Counted from the first letter of the stretch, positions 17,664-25,995 are shown. The stretch is 52,257 nucleotides of DNA from Capnocytophaga sp. (GCA_030530525.1 JAUMUT010000010.1:1-52257); one strand, 5' to 3'. The notes: generated by a model not told the origin, from the sequence alone. Numbers and translations are program-made.

Positions 17664-18575
17664 TTATTTTAATAAACTTTTAACAGAAGCCATTTCTTTA
17701 TATTTTTTTCGAGCTTCTTCGGCAGGATACCCGAAGTAGGTTTGCCCTCCTTCCAAGGATTTTGAAACACCACTTTGAGCCAAAATAACGGCTTTTTTCC
17801 CGATAGTAATTCCGCTTGTCATACCTACTTGCCCCCAAATGGTAACTTCATCTTCTATAACGACACAGCCAGCAATTCCTACTTGCGAGGCTATGAGGCA
17901 TTTCTCTCCGATAACAGTATCGTGACCAATATGTACTTGATTGTCTATTTTTGTTCCTTTTTTTATGGTGGTATCGCCAGAAACTCCTCTGTCAATAGTA
18001 CATAATGCGCCCAAATCAACATTGTTTTGGATAACAACTCGCCCGCCCGATTTTAATTTGTCAAAGCCTTCGGGTCTTTTTTTATAATAAAAAGCATCTG
18101 CGCCTAAAACAGTTCCTGCGTGGATAGTAACATTATCTCCAATAACACAATTATCGTAAATGCTTACGTTAGAGTGAATTACGCAATTTTTTCCTATTTT
18201 AACATTATTCCCAATAAAAGCTCCGTGTTGAATGATGGTATTTTCACCTACTTGGGCTGTTGGAGCTATTAAAGCAGATGATCTTTCAAAAGGTTTAAAA
18301 AAATCAGTTAGGCGATTAAAATCCCGAAAAGGGTCATCAGAAATGAGTAAGGCTTTCCCTTTTGGGCATTCTACTTCCTTGTTAATGAGGATAATAGTAG
18401 CCTTGGATTGTAGAGCTTTGTCATAATATTTTGGGTGATCGACAAAGACAATATCTCCTTCTTCTACCACGTGGATTTCATTCATTCCCAGAACAGGAAA
18501 ATTTTCATCACCTACAAAAGATGTGTTAATAAGTGTTGCAATTTGCTTTAAAGAATAAGCGTGCGGAAATTTCAT
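17664..18575 (-). CDS. LpxD-like UDP-3-O-acylglucosamine N-acyltransferase
   Basis: The 303-residue protein has an N-terminal LpxD-type uridine-binding domain (about 1-95) and then a left-handed beta-helix built from hexapeptide repeats (IGNNVKIGKNCVIHSNVSIY, IGDNVTIHAGTVLG, IDNQVHIGHDTVIGEKC). LpxD adds the N-linked acyl chain in lipid A synthesis. It is shorter than E. coli LpxD (341 residues). Flavobacteriia often carry a second lpxD-like gene of this size, so this may be the paralogue rather than the main lipid A enzyme. The catalytic-type histidine sits in QVHIGHDTVIG. It starts 4 nt after the 18580 gene and is co-transcribed with it. Confidence 0.82.
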   Translation of the reverse strand: MKFPHAYSLKQIATLINTSFVGDENFPVLGMNEIHVVEEGDIVFVDHPKYYDKALQSKATIILINKEVECPKGKALLISDDPFRDFNRLTDFFKPFERSSALIAPTAQVGENTIIQHGAFIGNNVKIGKNCVIHSNVSIYDNCVIGDNVTIHAGTVLGADAFYYKKRPEGFDKLKSGGRVVIQNNVDLGALCTIDRGVSGDTTIKKGTKIDNQVHIGHDTVIGEKCLIASQVGIAGCVVIEDEVTIWGQVGMTSGITIGKKAVILAQSGVSKSLEGGQTYFGYPAEEARKKYKEMASVKSLLK

Positions 18576-18579
18576 TTTG

Positions 18580-19059
18580 TTAATTTTTATCAGAAAAATT
18601 TAAGTATTGTTTATATCTTTCGTCTATTATTTGTTTAATTTTTATATAATTTTCGGGTGTATATTCATAAGTATAATATAAATCATTTGTATAATTATCG
18701 CCATAATAAGTCTTTATAAAATTATCATAATCTTTTAAATAGAAAGAAAATGCTTGTGCAAATTTGCTCCGTTCATCTCTATAATAAGCATTCATAAAAC
18801 GCTTACCTTTTGAGCTAAGTTCTTCGCTACTAAGTATTCCGTCAAGGTCTATCAGTAATAAATCTTTAAAATTTATAACTGCTTGATGCTCTAAGTAGGA
18901 GTCAATAATTTCCATAATGTCAGAATGTAAAAAATTATTTTCATAACTCCATTGTAAAAAGAACGCTATGGGAGTAGCAACTTTTTCCTCAGGCATATTT
19001 TTAGGCGTATTTTCCGCTTGAATATGCCATTTAACTTTGTCATAAACGGTAAGTGCCAT
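18580..19059 (-). CDS. Small soluble protein, DUF7832-like
   Basis: The 159-residue acidic/aromatic protein has no signal or membrane segment. The opening YDKVKWH...PEEKVATPIAFFLQW resembles a family I remember as DUF7832 (YDxxxWH, then a Thr/His-containing FFLxW helix); this is a weak memory-based call. The function is unknown. It has a full promoter of its own and leads directly into the LpxD-like gene, so it may act in the same envelope pathway or simply be a hitch-hiker. Confidence 0.6.
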   Translation of the reverse strand: MALTVYDKVKWHIQAENTPKNMPEEKVATPIAFFLQWSYENNFLHSDIMEIIDSYLEHQAVINFKDLLLIDLDGILSSEELSSKGKRFMNAYYRDERSKFAQAFSFYLKDYDNFIKTYYGDNYTNDLYYTYEYTPENYIKIKQIIDERYKQYLNFSDKN

Positions 19060-19084
19060 AATTTTTATTTTTGGTTAATTGAGG

Positions 19085-19116
19085 CAAAGATAAAAAAAAT
19101 GAAATATTTTACCAAA
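19085..19116 (-). promoter_or_regulatory. Full -33/-7 promoter for the 18580-lpxD-like operon
   Basis: On the minus strand TTTG (19116-19113) and TATCTTTG (19092-19085) are spaced by exactly 20 nt. The start codon follows 25 nt later. Confidence 0.75.
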
Positions 19117-19252
19117 AAAATTAATATTTTTAACTATTAAAGTAGTATATAATCAATATATTTTGTGTTTTTATTATTATTTTTTATAAATTATTCTAAT
19201 AAATGACTTGTGAAATTTTTATTTTCTTAAAAAAAGTTATGAAATGCTAAAA

Positions 19253-19293
19253 TGTCATTTTGTCATAAAATAAATTTTGGCAATGATTTTGCT
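19253..19293 (+). promoter_or_regulatory. Sigma-54-like promoter with TGTCA direct repeats before grpE-dnaJ
   Basis: TTGGCAATGATTTTGCT (19277-19293) has GG at 19279-19280 and GC at 19291-19292 with exactly 10 nt between, the sigma-54 -24/-12 geometry. It predicts a start near 19304, 21 nt before the grpE ATG. TGTCATTTTGTCA, two TGTCA repeats on an 8-bp period, lies at 19253-19265. No good TAnnTTTG box was seen in this gap. Confidence 0.55.
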
Positions 19294-19324
19294 TTCTCTA
19301 TGCAATGAATAAAAAATAATTAAA

Positions 19325-19885
19325 ATGATTACAGAAGATACAAATACAAACGAAAACGAAATTTTACAGGAAGAAAACTCTACACAAGAAGAGAATGTAG
19401 TTGAAAATCAAGAAAATACAGAGGAAATAAAAACCGAGGAGCTTCCTGATTTGGAGACGGATTTAGCTAAAGAAAAAGATAAATTTTTAAGACTTTTTGC
19501 CGAATTTGAAAACTATAAAAAACGAACTGCCAAAGAACGAGTAGAATTATTCAAAACAGCAGGACAAGATGTCATACAATCTTTATTACCTATTTTAGAT
19601 GATTTCGATAGGGCATTGGTAGAGATTTCAAAAGTAGAAGATAATGACCACTTACGTGGTGTGGAAATAATTTATAATAAATTTTTAAACACATTGAAAA
19701 ACAAAGGATTAGAGCTTGTAGAGGTAAATCCGTCAGATAGTTTTGATAGTGAAATTCACGAAGCTATTACACAAATTCCTGCTCCAACAGAAGAGCTTAA
19801 AGGTAAAATTATAGATGTGGTTGAAAAAGGATATAAATTAGGCGATAAAATAATTCGTTATCCGAAAGTAGTTGTAGGTCAGTAA
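19325..19885 (+). CDS. grpE: Nucleotide exchange factor GrpE
   Basis: This 186-residue protein has an acidic Asn/Glu-rich N-terminus (about 1-45), a long dimerising coiled coil (DLAKEKDKFLRLFAEFENYKKRTAKER), and a C-terminal beta-wing domain ending LGDKIIRYPKVVVGQ, which is close to the GrpE C-terminal signature. GrpE releases ADP from DnaK. dnaJ follows 27 nt later; dnaK is not in the window. The upstream region carries a sigma-54-like element instead of the usual TAnnTTTG promoter. Confidence 0.95.
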   Translation: MITEDTNTNENEILQEENSTQEENVVENQENTEEIKTEELPDLETDLAKEKDKFLRLFAEFENYKKRTAKERVELFKTAGQDVIQSLLPILDDFDRALVEISKVEDNDHLRGVEIIYNKFLNTLKNKGLELVEVNPSDSFDSEIHEAITQIPAPTEELKGKIIDVVEKGYKLGDKIIRYPKVVVGQ

Positions 19886-19912
19886 TTTAACGAAACTATT
19901 TTTAACTTAAAA

Positions 19913-21034
19913 ATGAAAAAAGATTTTTACGAAATATTAGGGATTGACAAAACTGCCACACAAGCTGATATTAAGAAAGCATATAGGAAAAAGGCAATAG
20001 AATTTCACCCTGACAAAAATCCTGGCGATAAAGAAGCGGAAGAGAAATTTAAAGAAGCGGCACAAGCCTATGAAATTCTTAGTGATGAGCAAAAAAGAGC
20101 ACAATATGACCAGTATGGACACGCAGCCTTTGAAGGAGGTGGCGGAGATGCTAATTATTATGATGTAGAAGATATTATCCGTAATTTTGGAGATATTTTT
20201 GGCGGACATTTTAGCGGTTTTTCAGGGTTTGGAGGCTTTGGAGGAGGAAATTCTCGTTCCTACCAAGTTAAAGGAAGTGATTTGCGTATTCGGGTAAAAT
20301 TAACTTTGGAAGATATTGTTGCAGGAGTTGAGAAAAAAGTTAAAGTACAACGAAAAGTTAAAGCCGAAGGTTCTACTTATAAAACTTGTGAAACTTGCCA
20401 CGGAAATGGAAGTGTTGTCCGAGATGTAAAAACAATGTTTGGCTATATGAAGTCTTCTACCACTTGTCCTACCTGTGGCGGAAGTGGGCAAACCATAGAT
20501 AAAAGACCCGAAGGTACAGACGAATATGGACTAAAAAATATAGAAGAAACCGTTCCTATAAAAATTCCTGCTGGTGTAGTGCAAGGAATGCAACTAAAAG
20601 TAAGTGGAAAAGGTAACGAAGCACCAGGAAACAATAGCATACCAGGCGATTTGCTGGTTATAATAGAAGAAATAGAACACGAAACTCTAAAAAGAGAAGG
20701 GGATAACCTCCATTTTGATCTTTATATAAGTATGCCAGAAGCTGTTTTGGGTTGTTCCAAAGAAATAGAAACCGCAACAGGTCGTGTGCGTATAAAACTT
20801 GAAGAAGGAATACAATCAGGAAAAATTCTTCGTTTAAAAGGAAAAGGTGTTCCGAGCCTAACACATTACGGAGCAGGCGATTTGTTAGTTTATGTAAATG
20901 TTTGGACTCCTAAAAATTTAACAAAAGAACAAAAGAATTTCTTCCAAAAAATGTTAAATGATGAAAATTTTGAACCTAAACCTGGGGAGACAGAAAAAAC
21001 ATTTTTTGAAAAAGTAAAAGATATGTTTTCTTAA
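19913..21034 (+). CDS. dnaJ: Chaperone DnaJ with a half-size zinc region
   Basis: The 373-residue protein has a J domain with HPD at 32-34 and a Gly/Phe-rich stretch (93-112). The cysteine-rich region has only two CxxCxGxG repeats, CETCHGNG (159-166) and CPTCGGSG (185-192). The C-terminal peptide-binding domains follow (to 373). Standard type I DnaJ has four such repeats and two zinc sites; here the middle pair is missing and only one zinc site can form. I recall the same shortened form in other flavobacteria, so it is probably lineage-typical, not a defect. It forms an operon with grpE. Confidence 0.94.
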   Translation: MKKDFYEILGIDKTATQADIKKAYRKKAIEFHPDKNPGDKEAEEKFKEAAQAYEILSDEQKRAQYDQYGHAAFEGGGGDANYYDVEDIIRNFGDIFGGHFSGFSGFGGFGGGNSRSYQVKGSDLRIRVKLTLEDIVAGVEKKVKVQRKVKAEGSTYKTCETCHGNGSVVRDVKTMFGYMKSSTTCPTCGGSGQTIDKRPEGTDEYGLKNIEETVPIKIPAGVVQGMQLKVSGKGNEAPGNNSIPGDLLVIIEEIEHETLKREGDNLHFDLYISMPEAVLGCSKEIETATGRVRIKLEEGIQSGKILRLKGKGVPSLTHYGAGDLLVYVNVWTPKNLTKEQKNFFQKMLNDENFEPKPGETEKTFFEKVKDMFS

Positions 21035-21040
21035 AAAAAT

Positions 21041-21073
21041 AAAAAAGCCAAGAAAATTTCTTTGGCTTTTTTT
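21041..21073 (+). terminator. Terminator after dnaJ
   Basis: AAAAAAGCCAA pairs with TTGGCTTTTTT and is followed by more T residues. It ends only about 10 nt before the tsaC start codon. Confidence 0.75.
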
Positions 21074-21082
21074 GTTAATTTT

Positions 21083-21655
21083 ATGAATATGAAACTTTTA
21101 GATGCTATTATTTTTGAAACTGTCGGATATTTAGAAAATAAAGGAACTATCCTTTACCCGACAGATACCGTTTGGGGAATAGGCTGTGATGCTACCAATG
21201 CAGAAGCTGTACAGAAAGTATTCCAAATAAAGAAAAGAGAAGAAAAGAAAAGCCTTATTTTATTAGTTTCGGATATGGAAATGCTTGAAAAATATGTAGA
21301 AATTTCCCCTGAAATTTTATCTTTTTTACAGAAACAAATCAAGCCTACTACAATTATTTATCAAAAGCATAAGTGTTTGATAAACAAGGTGATAGCAGAA
21401 GATAATTCGGTTGCTATTCGGGTAGTGAAGAATGAGTTTTGTGAAAAACTAATAAGACAATTTGGTAGACCTATTGTTTCTACTTCGGCTAACATTAGTG
21501 GCCAACCTACTCCACATTTTTTTAAGCAAATAGATGAAAATATAAAAAAAGCTGTGGATTTTATAGTTCCATTAAACCAAGAAAAAACAGACTATATCCC
21601 TCCTTCTCAATTAGTTAAGATAGAAAATAATTCTGTTATATTTTTAAGAAAATAA
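21083..21655 (+). CDS. tsaC: L-threonylcarbamoyladenylate synthase (YrdC/Sua5 type)
   Basis: The 190-residue protein has the YrdC domain signatures LYPTDTVWGIGCDATN (about 21-36), KKREEKKSLILLV and PIVSTSANISGQPTP. It makes threonylcarbamoyl-AMP for the t6A37 tRNA modification. The frame is open from a TTG at 21062, but that codon lies inside the dnaJ terminator stem, so ATG 21083 (or ATG 21089, MKLLDAII) is preferred. There is almost no room for a promoter between hairpin and start. Confidence 0.9.
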   Translation: MNMKLLDAIIFETVGYLENKGTILYPTDTVWGIGCDATNAEAVQKVFQIKKREEKKSLILLVSDMEMLEKYVEISPEILSFLQKQIKPTTIIYQKHKCLINKVIAEDNSVAIRVVKNEFCEKLIRQFGRPIVSTSANISGQPTPHFFKQIDENIKKAVDFIVPLNQEKTDYIPPSQLVKIENNSVIFLRK

Positions 21656-21722
21656 AAAAAGAATTATAAAACTTTTAAAACTACAAATTTCAAAAAAAAT
21701 TTTATAATAAAGAAAAAAAATG

Positions 21723-21730
21723 TATTTTTG
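21723..21730 (+). promoter_or_regulatory. TAnnTTTG promoter for the NIF3-family gene
   Basis: TATTTTTG lies 17 nt before the ATG at 21748. Confidence 0.6.
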
Positions 21731-21747
21731 CACCTGAAAAAATCTTA

Positions 21748-22845
21748 ATGATGAAAGTACAACAAATTATTGATTTTTTAGAAGAACGTTTTCCTATTAG
21801 TTATGCGGAAAGTTTTGATAATGTGGGACTTATAGTAGGAAATGCCAACCAAGAAATATCTTCCGTACTTATAACTTTGGACACACTTGAAGAGGTTGTG
21901 GAAGAGGCTATTGCACTGAAATCGAATCTTATTGTTAGTTTTCACCCTATTATTTTTTCAGGATTAAAAAGTCTTACAGGGAAAACGTATGTAGAAAAAG
22001 CGGTTATTAAAGCGATACAAAATAATATTTCTATTTATGCTATGCATACTGCTTTAGATAATTCTTTTGATGGAGTGAATGCTAAAATATGTGAAATTTT
22101 AGAACTTTCTAATAGACAAATTCTTATTCCTCAAAAAGGAACTATTTGTAAATTAGATACTTATGTCCCTTCTGCAAAAGCAGATTTTTTAAGAGAAAAA
22201 TTATTTGAAGCAGGAGCAGGAAATATTGGTAATTATTCAGATTGTAGCTTTAATATCAATGGGATAGGAAGTTTTAAAGGAAACGAGAATAGCCAGCCCA
22301 CCATAGGAGAAAAGAACAAATTACATTTTGAAGAAGAAACTCAAATAAGTGTTATTTTTTCTAAACATTTACAGAAAAAAATCTTAAAACATCTTTTTGA
22401 AAATCATCCTTATGAAGAAGTTGCTTATCAAATTTATTCATTAGAAAATAAAAACCAGCATATTGGAATGGGAATGATAGGAGAACTTTCTTGTGCAATG
22501 GATGAAAAAGAGTTCTTAAATTTTGTTAAGAAAAAAATGAATACACAATGTATTCGTCATTCTCAATTTCTGAATAAAAAAATAAAAAAAGTTGCAGTTC
22601 TTGGAGGCAGTGGAGCTTTTGCCATAGATAATGCTATCCAAGCTGGGGCTGATGCTTACATAACTTCGGATATAAAATACCACGAATTTTTTAAGGCAGA
22701 GCAAAAAATTTTATTAGCCGATATAGGGCATTATGAGAGTGAGCAATTTACAAAAAATCTTTTATTAGACGAATTTACAAAAAAAATTCCTAACTTTGCA
22801 TTTTATTTATCAAAAACAAATACAAACCCTATCAACTACTTATAA
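21748..22845 (+). CDS. NIF3-family dinuclear metal-centre protein
   Basis: The 365-residue protein is a NIF3/YbgI family member, often labelled GTP cyclohydrolase I type 2. Metal ligands are visible: SFHPIIFSG (His about 66), AMHTALDN (His about 99 and Asp), and the C-terminal DIGHYESEQF (His/Glu). A middle insert of about 100 residues (NIGNYSDCSFNINGIGSFKGN...) matches the PII/CutA-like insert domain of longer family members. The molecular function is not settled. It is followed 2 nt later by the coiled-coil gene, a pairing I know as conserved in Bacteroidota. A second in-frame ATG at 21751 is an equally possible start. Confidence 0.9.
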   Translation: MMKVQQIIDFLEERFPISYAESFDNVGLIVGNANQEISSVLITLDTLEEVVEEAIALKSNLIVSFHPIIFSGLKSLTGKTYVEKAVIKAIQNNISIYAMHTALDNSFDGVNAKICEILELSNRQILIPQKGTICKLDTYVPSAKADFLREKLFEAGAGNIGNYSDCSFNINGIGSFKGNENSQPTIGEKNKLHFEEETQISVIFSKHLQKKILKHLFENHPYEEVAYQIYSLENKNQHIGMGMIGELSCAMDEKEFLNFVKKKMNTQCIRHSQFLNKKIKKVAVLGGSGAFAIDNAIQAGADAYITSDIKYHEFFKAEQKILLADIGHYESEQFTKNLLLDEFTKKIPNFAFYLSKTNTNPINYL

Positions 22846-22847
22846 GT

Positions 22848-23624
22848 ATGACAAAAAAAGAAACTACCGTAGAAGAAAAATTAAGAACGTTATATGACTT
22901 ACAACTTATTGATTGTAAGATAGATGAGATACGAAATATACGTGGCGAACTCCCTTTGGAAGTAAATGACTTGGAAGATGAAGTTGCAGGATTGGAAAGC
23001 CGTTTGGAAAAATTTGCTACTGAATTAGAAAAAATAAATGCAAATATAGTTGTTAAAAAAAATACAATAGAAGAGAGCAAATCGCTGATAAAAAAATATA
23101 ATGAACAACAAAAAAATGTTCGTAATAATAGAGAATTTAACTCTATCTCCAAAGAAATAGAATTTCAAGAATTAGAAATACAATTAGCTGAAAAACACTT
23201 AAAAGAGTACAAAGCTGAAATAGAGCATAAAAAACAAACTATTGCACAGATAAAAGACCAATTGGAAACACGCAAAAAGCATCTTCAACATAAAAAAGAT
23301 GAATTGGATTCTATTTTGGAAGAAACTCGTAAAGACGAAGAAACGCTTTTAAACAAATCAGTGGAAATTTCCTCAGAAATAGAACCTCGTTTGCTAAGTG
23401 CTTATCAGCGTATTCGCAACAGTGTAGCAAACCGATTGGCGGTAGTTCCTATTGAACGAGGCGCATCGGGTGGTTCGTTCTTTGTTATTCCTCCGCAAAT
23501 GCAAATGGAAATAGCTTCTCGTAAGAAAATAACAACCGATGAGCATAGTGGTCGTATTCTTATAGACCCAGCTTTGGCACAAGAAGAAAGAGAAAAAATG
23601 GAAGAATTTTTTAATTCTTTATAA
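22848..23624 (+). CDS. Coiled-coil protein with degenerate C4 zinc-ribbon domain (DUF164/CT398 type)
   Basis: The 258-residue protein has a long coiled coil (about 35-190) rich in Glu/Lys heptads, and then a C-terminal domain of about 60 residues. The layout is that of the C4-type zinc-ribbon family (HP0958/CT398). However, where the family has two CxxC pairs, this protein reads GASGGSFFVIPPQ and TDEHSGRILIDP, with no cysteine at all, so zinc binding is unlikely. I recall the same loss in other flavobacterial members. HP0958 acts in flagellar export and RpoN stability in Helicobacter, but that role should not be transferred here. It is tightly coupled to the NIF3-family gene. Confidence 0.85.
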   Translation: MTKKETTVEEKLRTLYDLQLIDCKIDEIRNIRGELPLEVNDLEDEVAGLESRLEKFATELEKINANIVVKKNTIEESKSLIKKYNEQQKNVRNNREFNSISKEIEFQELEIQLAEKHLKEYKAEIEHKKQTIAQIKDQLETRKKHLQHKKDELDSILEETRKDEETLLNKSVEISSEIEPRLLSAYQRIRNSVANRLAVVPIERGASGGSFFVIPPQMQMEIASRKKITTDEHSGRILIDPALAQEEREKMEEFFNSL

Positions 23625-23642
23625 AAAAAATATAAAAAAATT

Positions 23643-23670
23643 AAGAGTTGTTTTTAGCAACTCTTTTTTT
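23643..23670. terminator. Bidirectional terminator
   Basis: AAGAGTTG pairs with CAACTCTT around a 7-nt loop. It has an A-rich left flank and a T-run on the right, between convergent genes. Confidence 0.85.
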
Positions 23671-23673
23671 ATT

Positions 23674-24303
23674 TTATAAATTAAAATTTAAGGAAAGCCC
23701 ATACTGCGGTTGGTTATCCCACGGATTTATTCGCATATATGGTTCTATTGACAAACGTTCGTCAACATTAAATTGTTTCAAATGCGCATCTACATTTGCT
23801 TCAATGATATTTAAAGCGTACAAACCGATAGTTATCAGTAAAGACATTTCTTTATTTCTACGATAGTAATTTTGCGCTCTCCGCAAGGCATCGTCGCTAT
23901 AACGGGGTCTTTCATTATTAGGATCTCCATAAAATTCATCATCTCTAAAACCATCAATTCTACGTTTGTAAGCATCTCGGTAGCGGTCGTATTCGTTGCT
24001 ATTACTTACATAAAAATAAATTCCTGTTCCGATAGCTCCATAAACCAAAGGCACTTTCCAATAACTTTTATTATAAATTTGCCCTAAACCAGGAATGATG
24101 GCCGAGTAAAAAGCGGCTTTAGCTGGTGAAAGAGGGTCTGTGTTCCAAGTTATTTTTTCCGTATCAATAACATTATACACATTAATGCTATCTTTTGTAA
24201 CAGGAATAAATTCTTTCGGTTTTACAGATAAAGAGTCTGTTTGTGCAAAACTATTTACACAAAACACACTCCATATCATTATAAGAAAGTATTTATTCTT
24301 CAC
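23674..24303 (-). CDS. DUF5683 membrane-associated protein
   Basis: The 209-residue protein has a signal peptide (MKNKYFLIMIWSVFCVNSFAQ). A DUF5683 core follows with SPAKAAFYSAIIPGLGQIYNKSYWKVPLVYGAIGTGIYFYV (about 77-117), and a second hydrophobic stretch near 159-170. The function is unknown. It overlaps the end of parB by 11 nt, and the parA-parB-DUF5683 order is one I remember as conserved in Flavobacteriia. That suggests co-expression with chromosome partitioning, with no proof of a shared function. Confidence 0.88.
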   Translation of the reverse strand: MKNKYFLIMIWSVFCVNSFAQTDSLSVKPKEFIPVTKDSINVYNVIDTEKITWNTDPLSPAKAAFYSAIIPGLGQIYNKSYWKVPLVYGAIGTGIYFYVSNSNEYDRYRDAYKRRIDGFRDDEFYGDPNNERPRYSDDALRRAQNYYRRNKEMSLLITIGLYALNIIEANVDAHLKQFNVDERLSIEPYMRINPWDNQPQYGLSLNFNL

Positions 24304-25195
24304 CTTGTAAAATTTTTTGTATTCGCTTAAAATCTTCTTCGGATTGGAAAGGAATTTCTAATTTTCCTTTTCCTTTGGTGTATTTAACAGTGATATTTGC
24401 ACCAAAACGTTGTCGGATTTCATCTACACTATTTTTTACAAACTCAGGAACTTCGTAGTTTTTATTAGGTTTAATAACAGCTACTTTTTGAGGTTGTTTT
24501 ATTTGTTGTACTAAGGCTTCTGTATCTCTAACAGAAAGGTCTTGCGCTATGATTTTATTGTAAATATCAATTTGTTCGTCTGTTTGTTCAATATTAATAA
24601 TAGCGCGCCCGTGCCCCATTGATATAAATCCGTCTCGTATTCCAGACTGGATAATAGGGTCAAGTTTTAACAATCGTAAATAGTTGGTAATAGTAGAACG
24701 TTTTTTTCCTACTTTTTCGCTCATTTGTTCTTGAGTAAGATGCAGTTCTTCTATCATTCTATTGTATGAAAGAGCCACTTCTATGGGGTCTAAATCTTGT
24801 CTTTGGATATTTTCAACCAAAGCCATTATTAGAGATTCTTCATCGTTAGCGATACGAATAAAAGCAGGTATTTTTTCTATTCCTGCTATTTTAGAAGCTC
24901 GCAAACGGCGTTCTCCTGAAATAAGTTCGTACTTATCAGAACCAATTTTTCGAACCGTAATAGGTTGAATAACACCATATTCCTTAATAGAAGTTGCTAA
25001 TTCTTGTAATGCATCTTCATTGAAAATACTTCGTGGCTGATTTGGGTTCGTATCAATACTATCCAAATCTAATAAAAGAATATTCCCGATTACTTGTTCC
25101 GCATTTTCGTCTGTTGCGGTACGAACATCATTAGTAGGGAGAATGGCTTGTAATCCACGTCCTAAACGTTGTCCTTTGTTAAATGTTTTTGCCAT
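24293..25195 (-). CDS. parB: Chromosome-partitioning protein ParB
   Basis: The 300-residue protein starts with the Lys-rich MAKTFNKGQRLGRGLQAI segment that stimulates ParA ATPase activity. The ParB/Srx CTP-binding domain follows (about 38-130, with NPNQPRSIF, GVIQPITV, GERRLRASK), then the helix-turn-helix parS-binding region (LTQEQMSEKVGKKRSTITNYLRLL) and a C-terminal dimer domain. It binds parS and forms the partition complex. It lies 2 nt after parA. I found no parS-like palindrome in the window, so the centromere sites must be elsewhere. Confidence 0.96.
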   Translation of the reverse strand: MAKTFNKGQRLGRGLQAILPTNDVRTATDENAEQVIGNILLLDLDSIDTNPNQPRSIFNEDALQELATSIKEYGVIQPITVRKIGSDKYELISGERRLRASKIAGIEKIPAFIRIANDEESLIMALVENIQRQDLDPIEVALSYNRMIEELHLTQEQMSEKVGKKRSTITNYLRLLKLDPIIQSGIRDGFISMGHGRAIINIEQTDEQIDIYNKIIAQDLSVRDTEALVQQIKQPQKVAVIKPNKNYEVPEFVKNSVDEIRQRFGANITVKYTKGKGKLEIPFQSEEDFKRIQKILQGEE

Positions 25196-25197
25196 TT

Positions 25198-25962
25198 TTA
25201 ACTATTCTTTTTTATAATTTCTTCTGCAAGGCTAATGTAATTAGCAGCTCCTTTGCTTGCAGCATCATATTTAATAATTGTTTCTCCAAAACTAGGAGCC
25301 TCACTAAGCCGAATATTACGTTGGATAATAGTATCGAATACCATTTCGGTAAAGTGTTTTTGTACTTCTTCCACAACTTGATTGGAAAGGCGCAAACGAG
25401 CATCATACATTGTAAGTAATAAGCCTTCAATATCCAATGCGGGGTTATGAATTTTCTGAACACTTTTTATGGTATTGAGCAATTTTCCAAGTCCTTCTAA
25501 TGCAAAATATTCACATTGAATAGGAATAATAACCGAATCTGCCGCAGTTAAAGCATTGAGAGTCAATAGCCCAAGAGAAGGCGCACAATCTATAATGATA
25601 TAATCGTATAAATTTTTGATAGGCTCTAATGCTTCTCGTAACATATACTCTCGACGAGGCTTATCTACCAATTCTATTTCAATAGCTACAAGGTCAATAT
25701 GAGCGGCTATCAGCTCTAAATTAGGCGAATCTGTTGGTAAAATAGCTTCTTTTGCAGAAACAGAATGCTCTAAAAGCTCATATGTTCCTTGCTGAACGCT
25801 TTCCACATCAATTCCTAATCCAGAAGTTGTATTTGCCTGAGGGTCAGCATCTATTAGAAGTACTTTTTTTTCTAAAACGCCAAGAGCTGCGGCTAAATTA
25901 ATAGAGGAGGTTGTTTTCCCTACTCCTCCTTTTTGGTTTGCTATTGCAATGATTTTGCCCAT
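25198..25962 (-). CDS. parA: Chromosome-partitioning ATPase ParA/Soj
   Basis: The 254-residue protein has the deviant Walker A motif KGGVGKTTS (residues 10-18), the Walker A-prime/B segments LLIDADPQANTTSGLG (35-50) and IIIDCAPSLGLLTLNAL, and the standard length of chromosomal ParA. It binds DNA non-specifically as an ATP dimer and moves ParB-parS complexes. It sits in the ybaB-parA-parB-DUF5683 operon. Confidence 0.96.
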   Translation of the reverse strand: MGKIIAIANQKGGVGKTTSSINLAAALGVLEKKVLLIDADPQANTTSGLGIDVESVQQGTYELLEHSVSAKEAILPTDSPNLELIAAHIDLVAIEIELVDKPRREYMLREALEPIKNLYDYIIIDCAPSLGLLTLNALTAADSVIIPIQCEYFALEGLGKLLNTIKSVQKIHNPALDIEGLLLTMYDARLRLSNQVVEEVQKHFTEMVFDTIIQRNIRLSEAPSFGETIIKYDAASKGAANYISLAEEIIKKNS

Positions 25963-25995
25963 ACTATAATTTTTTTGAGGGGAAAATATTATTAA

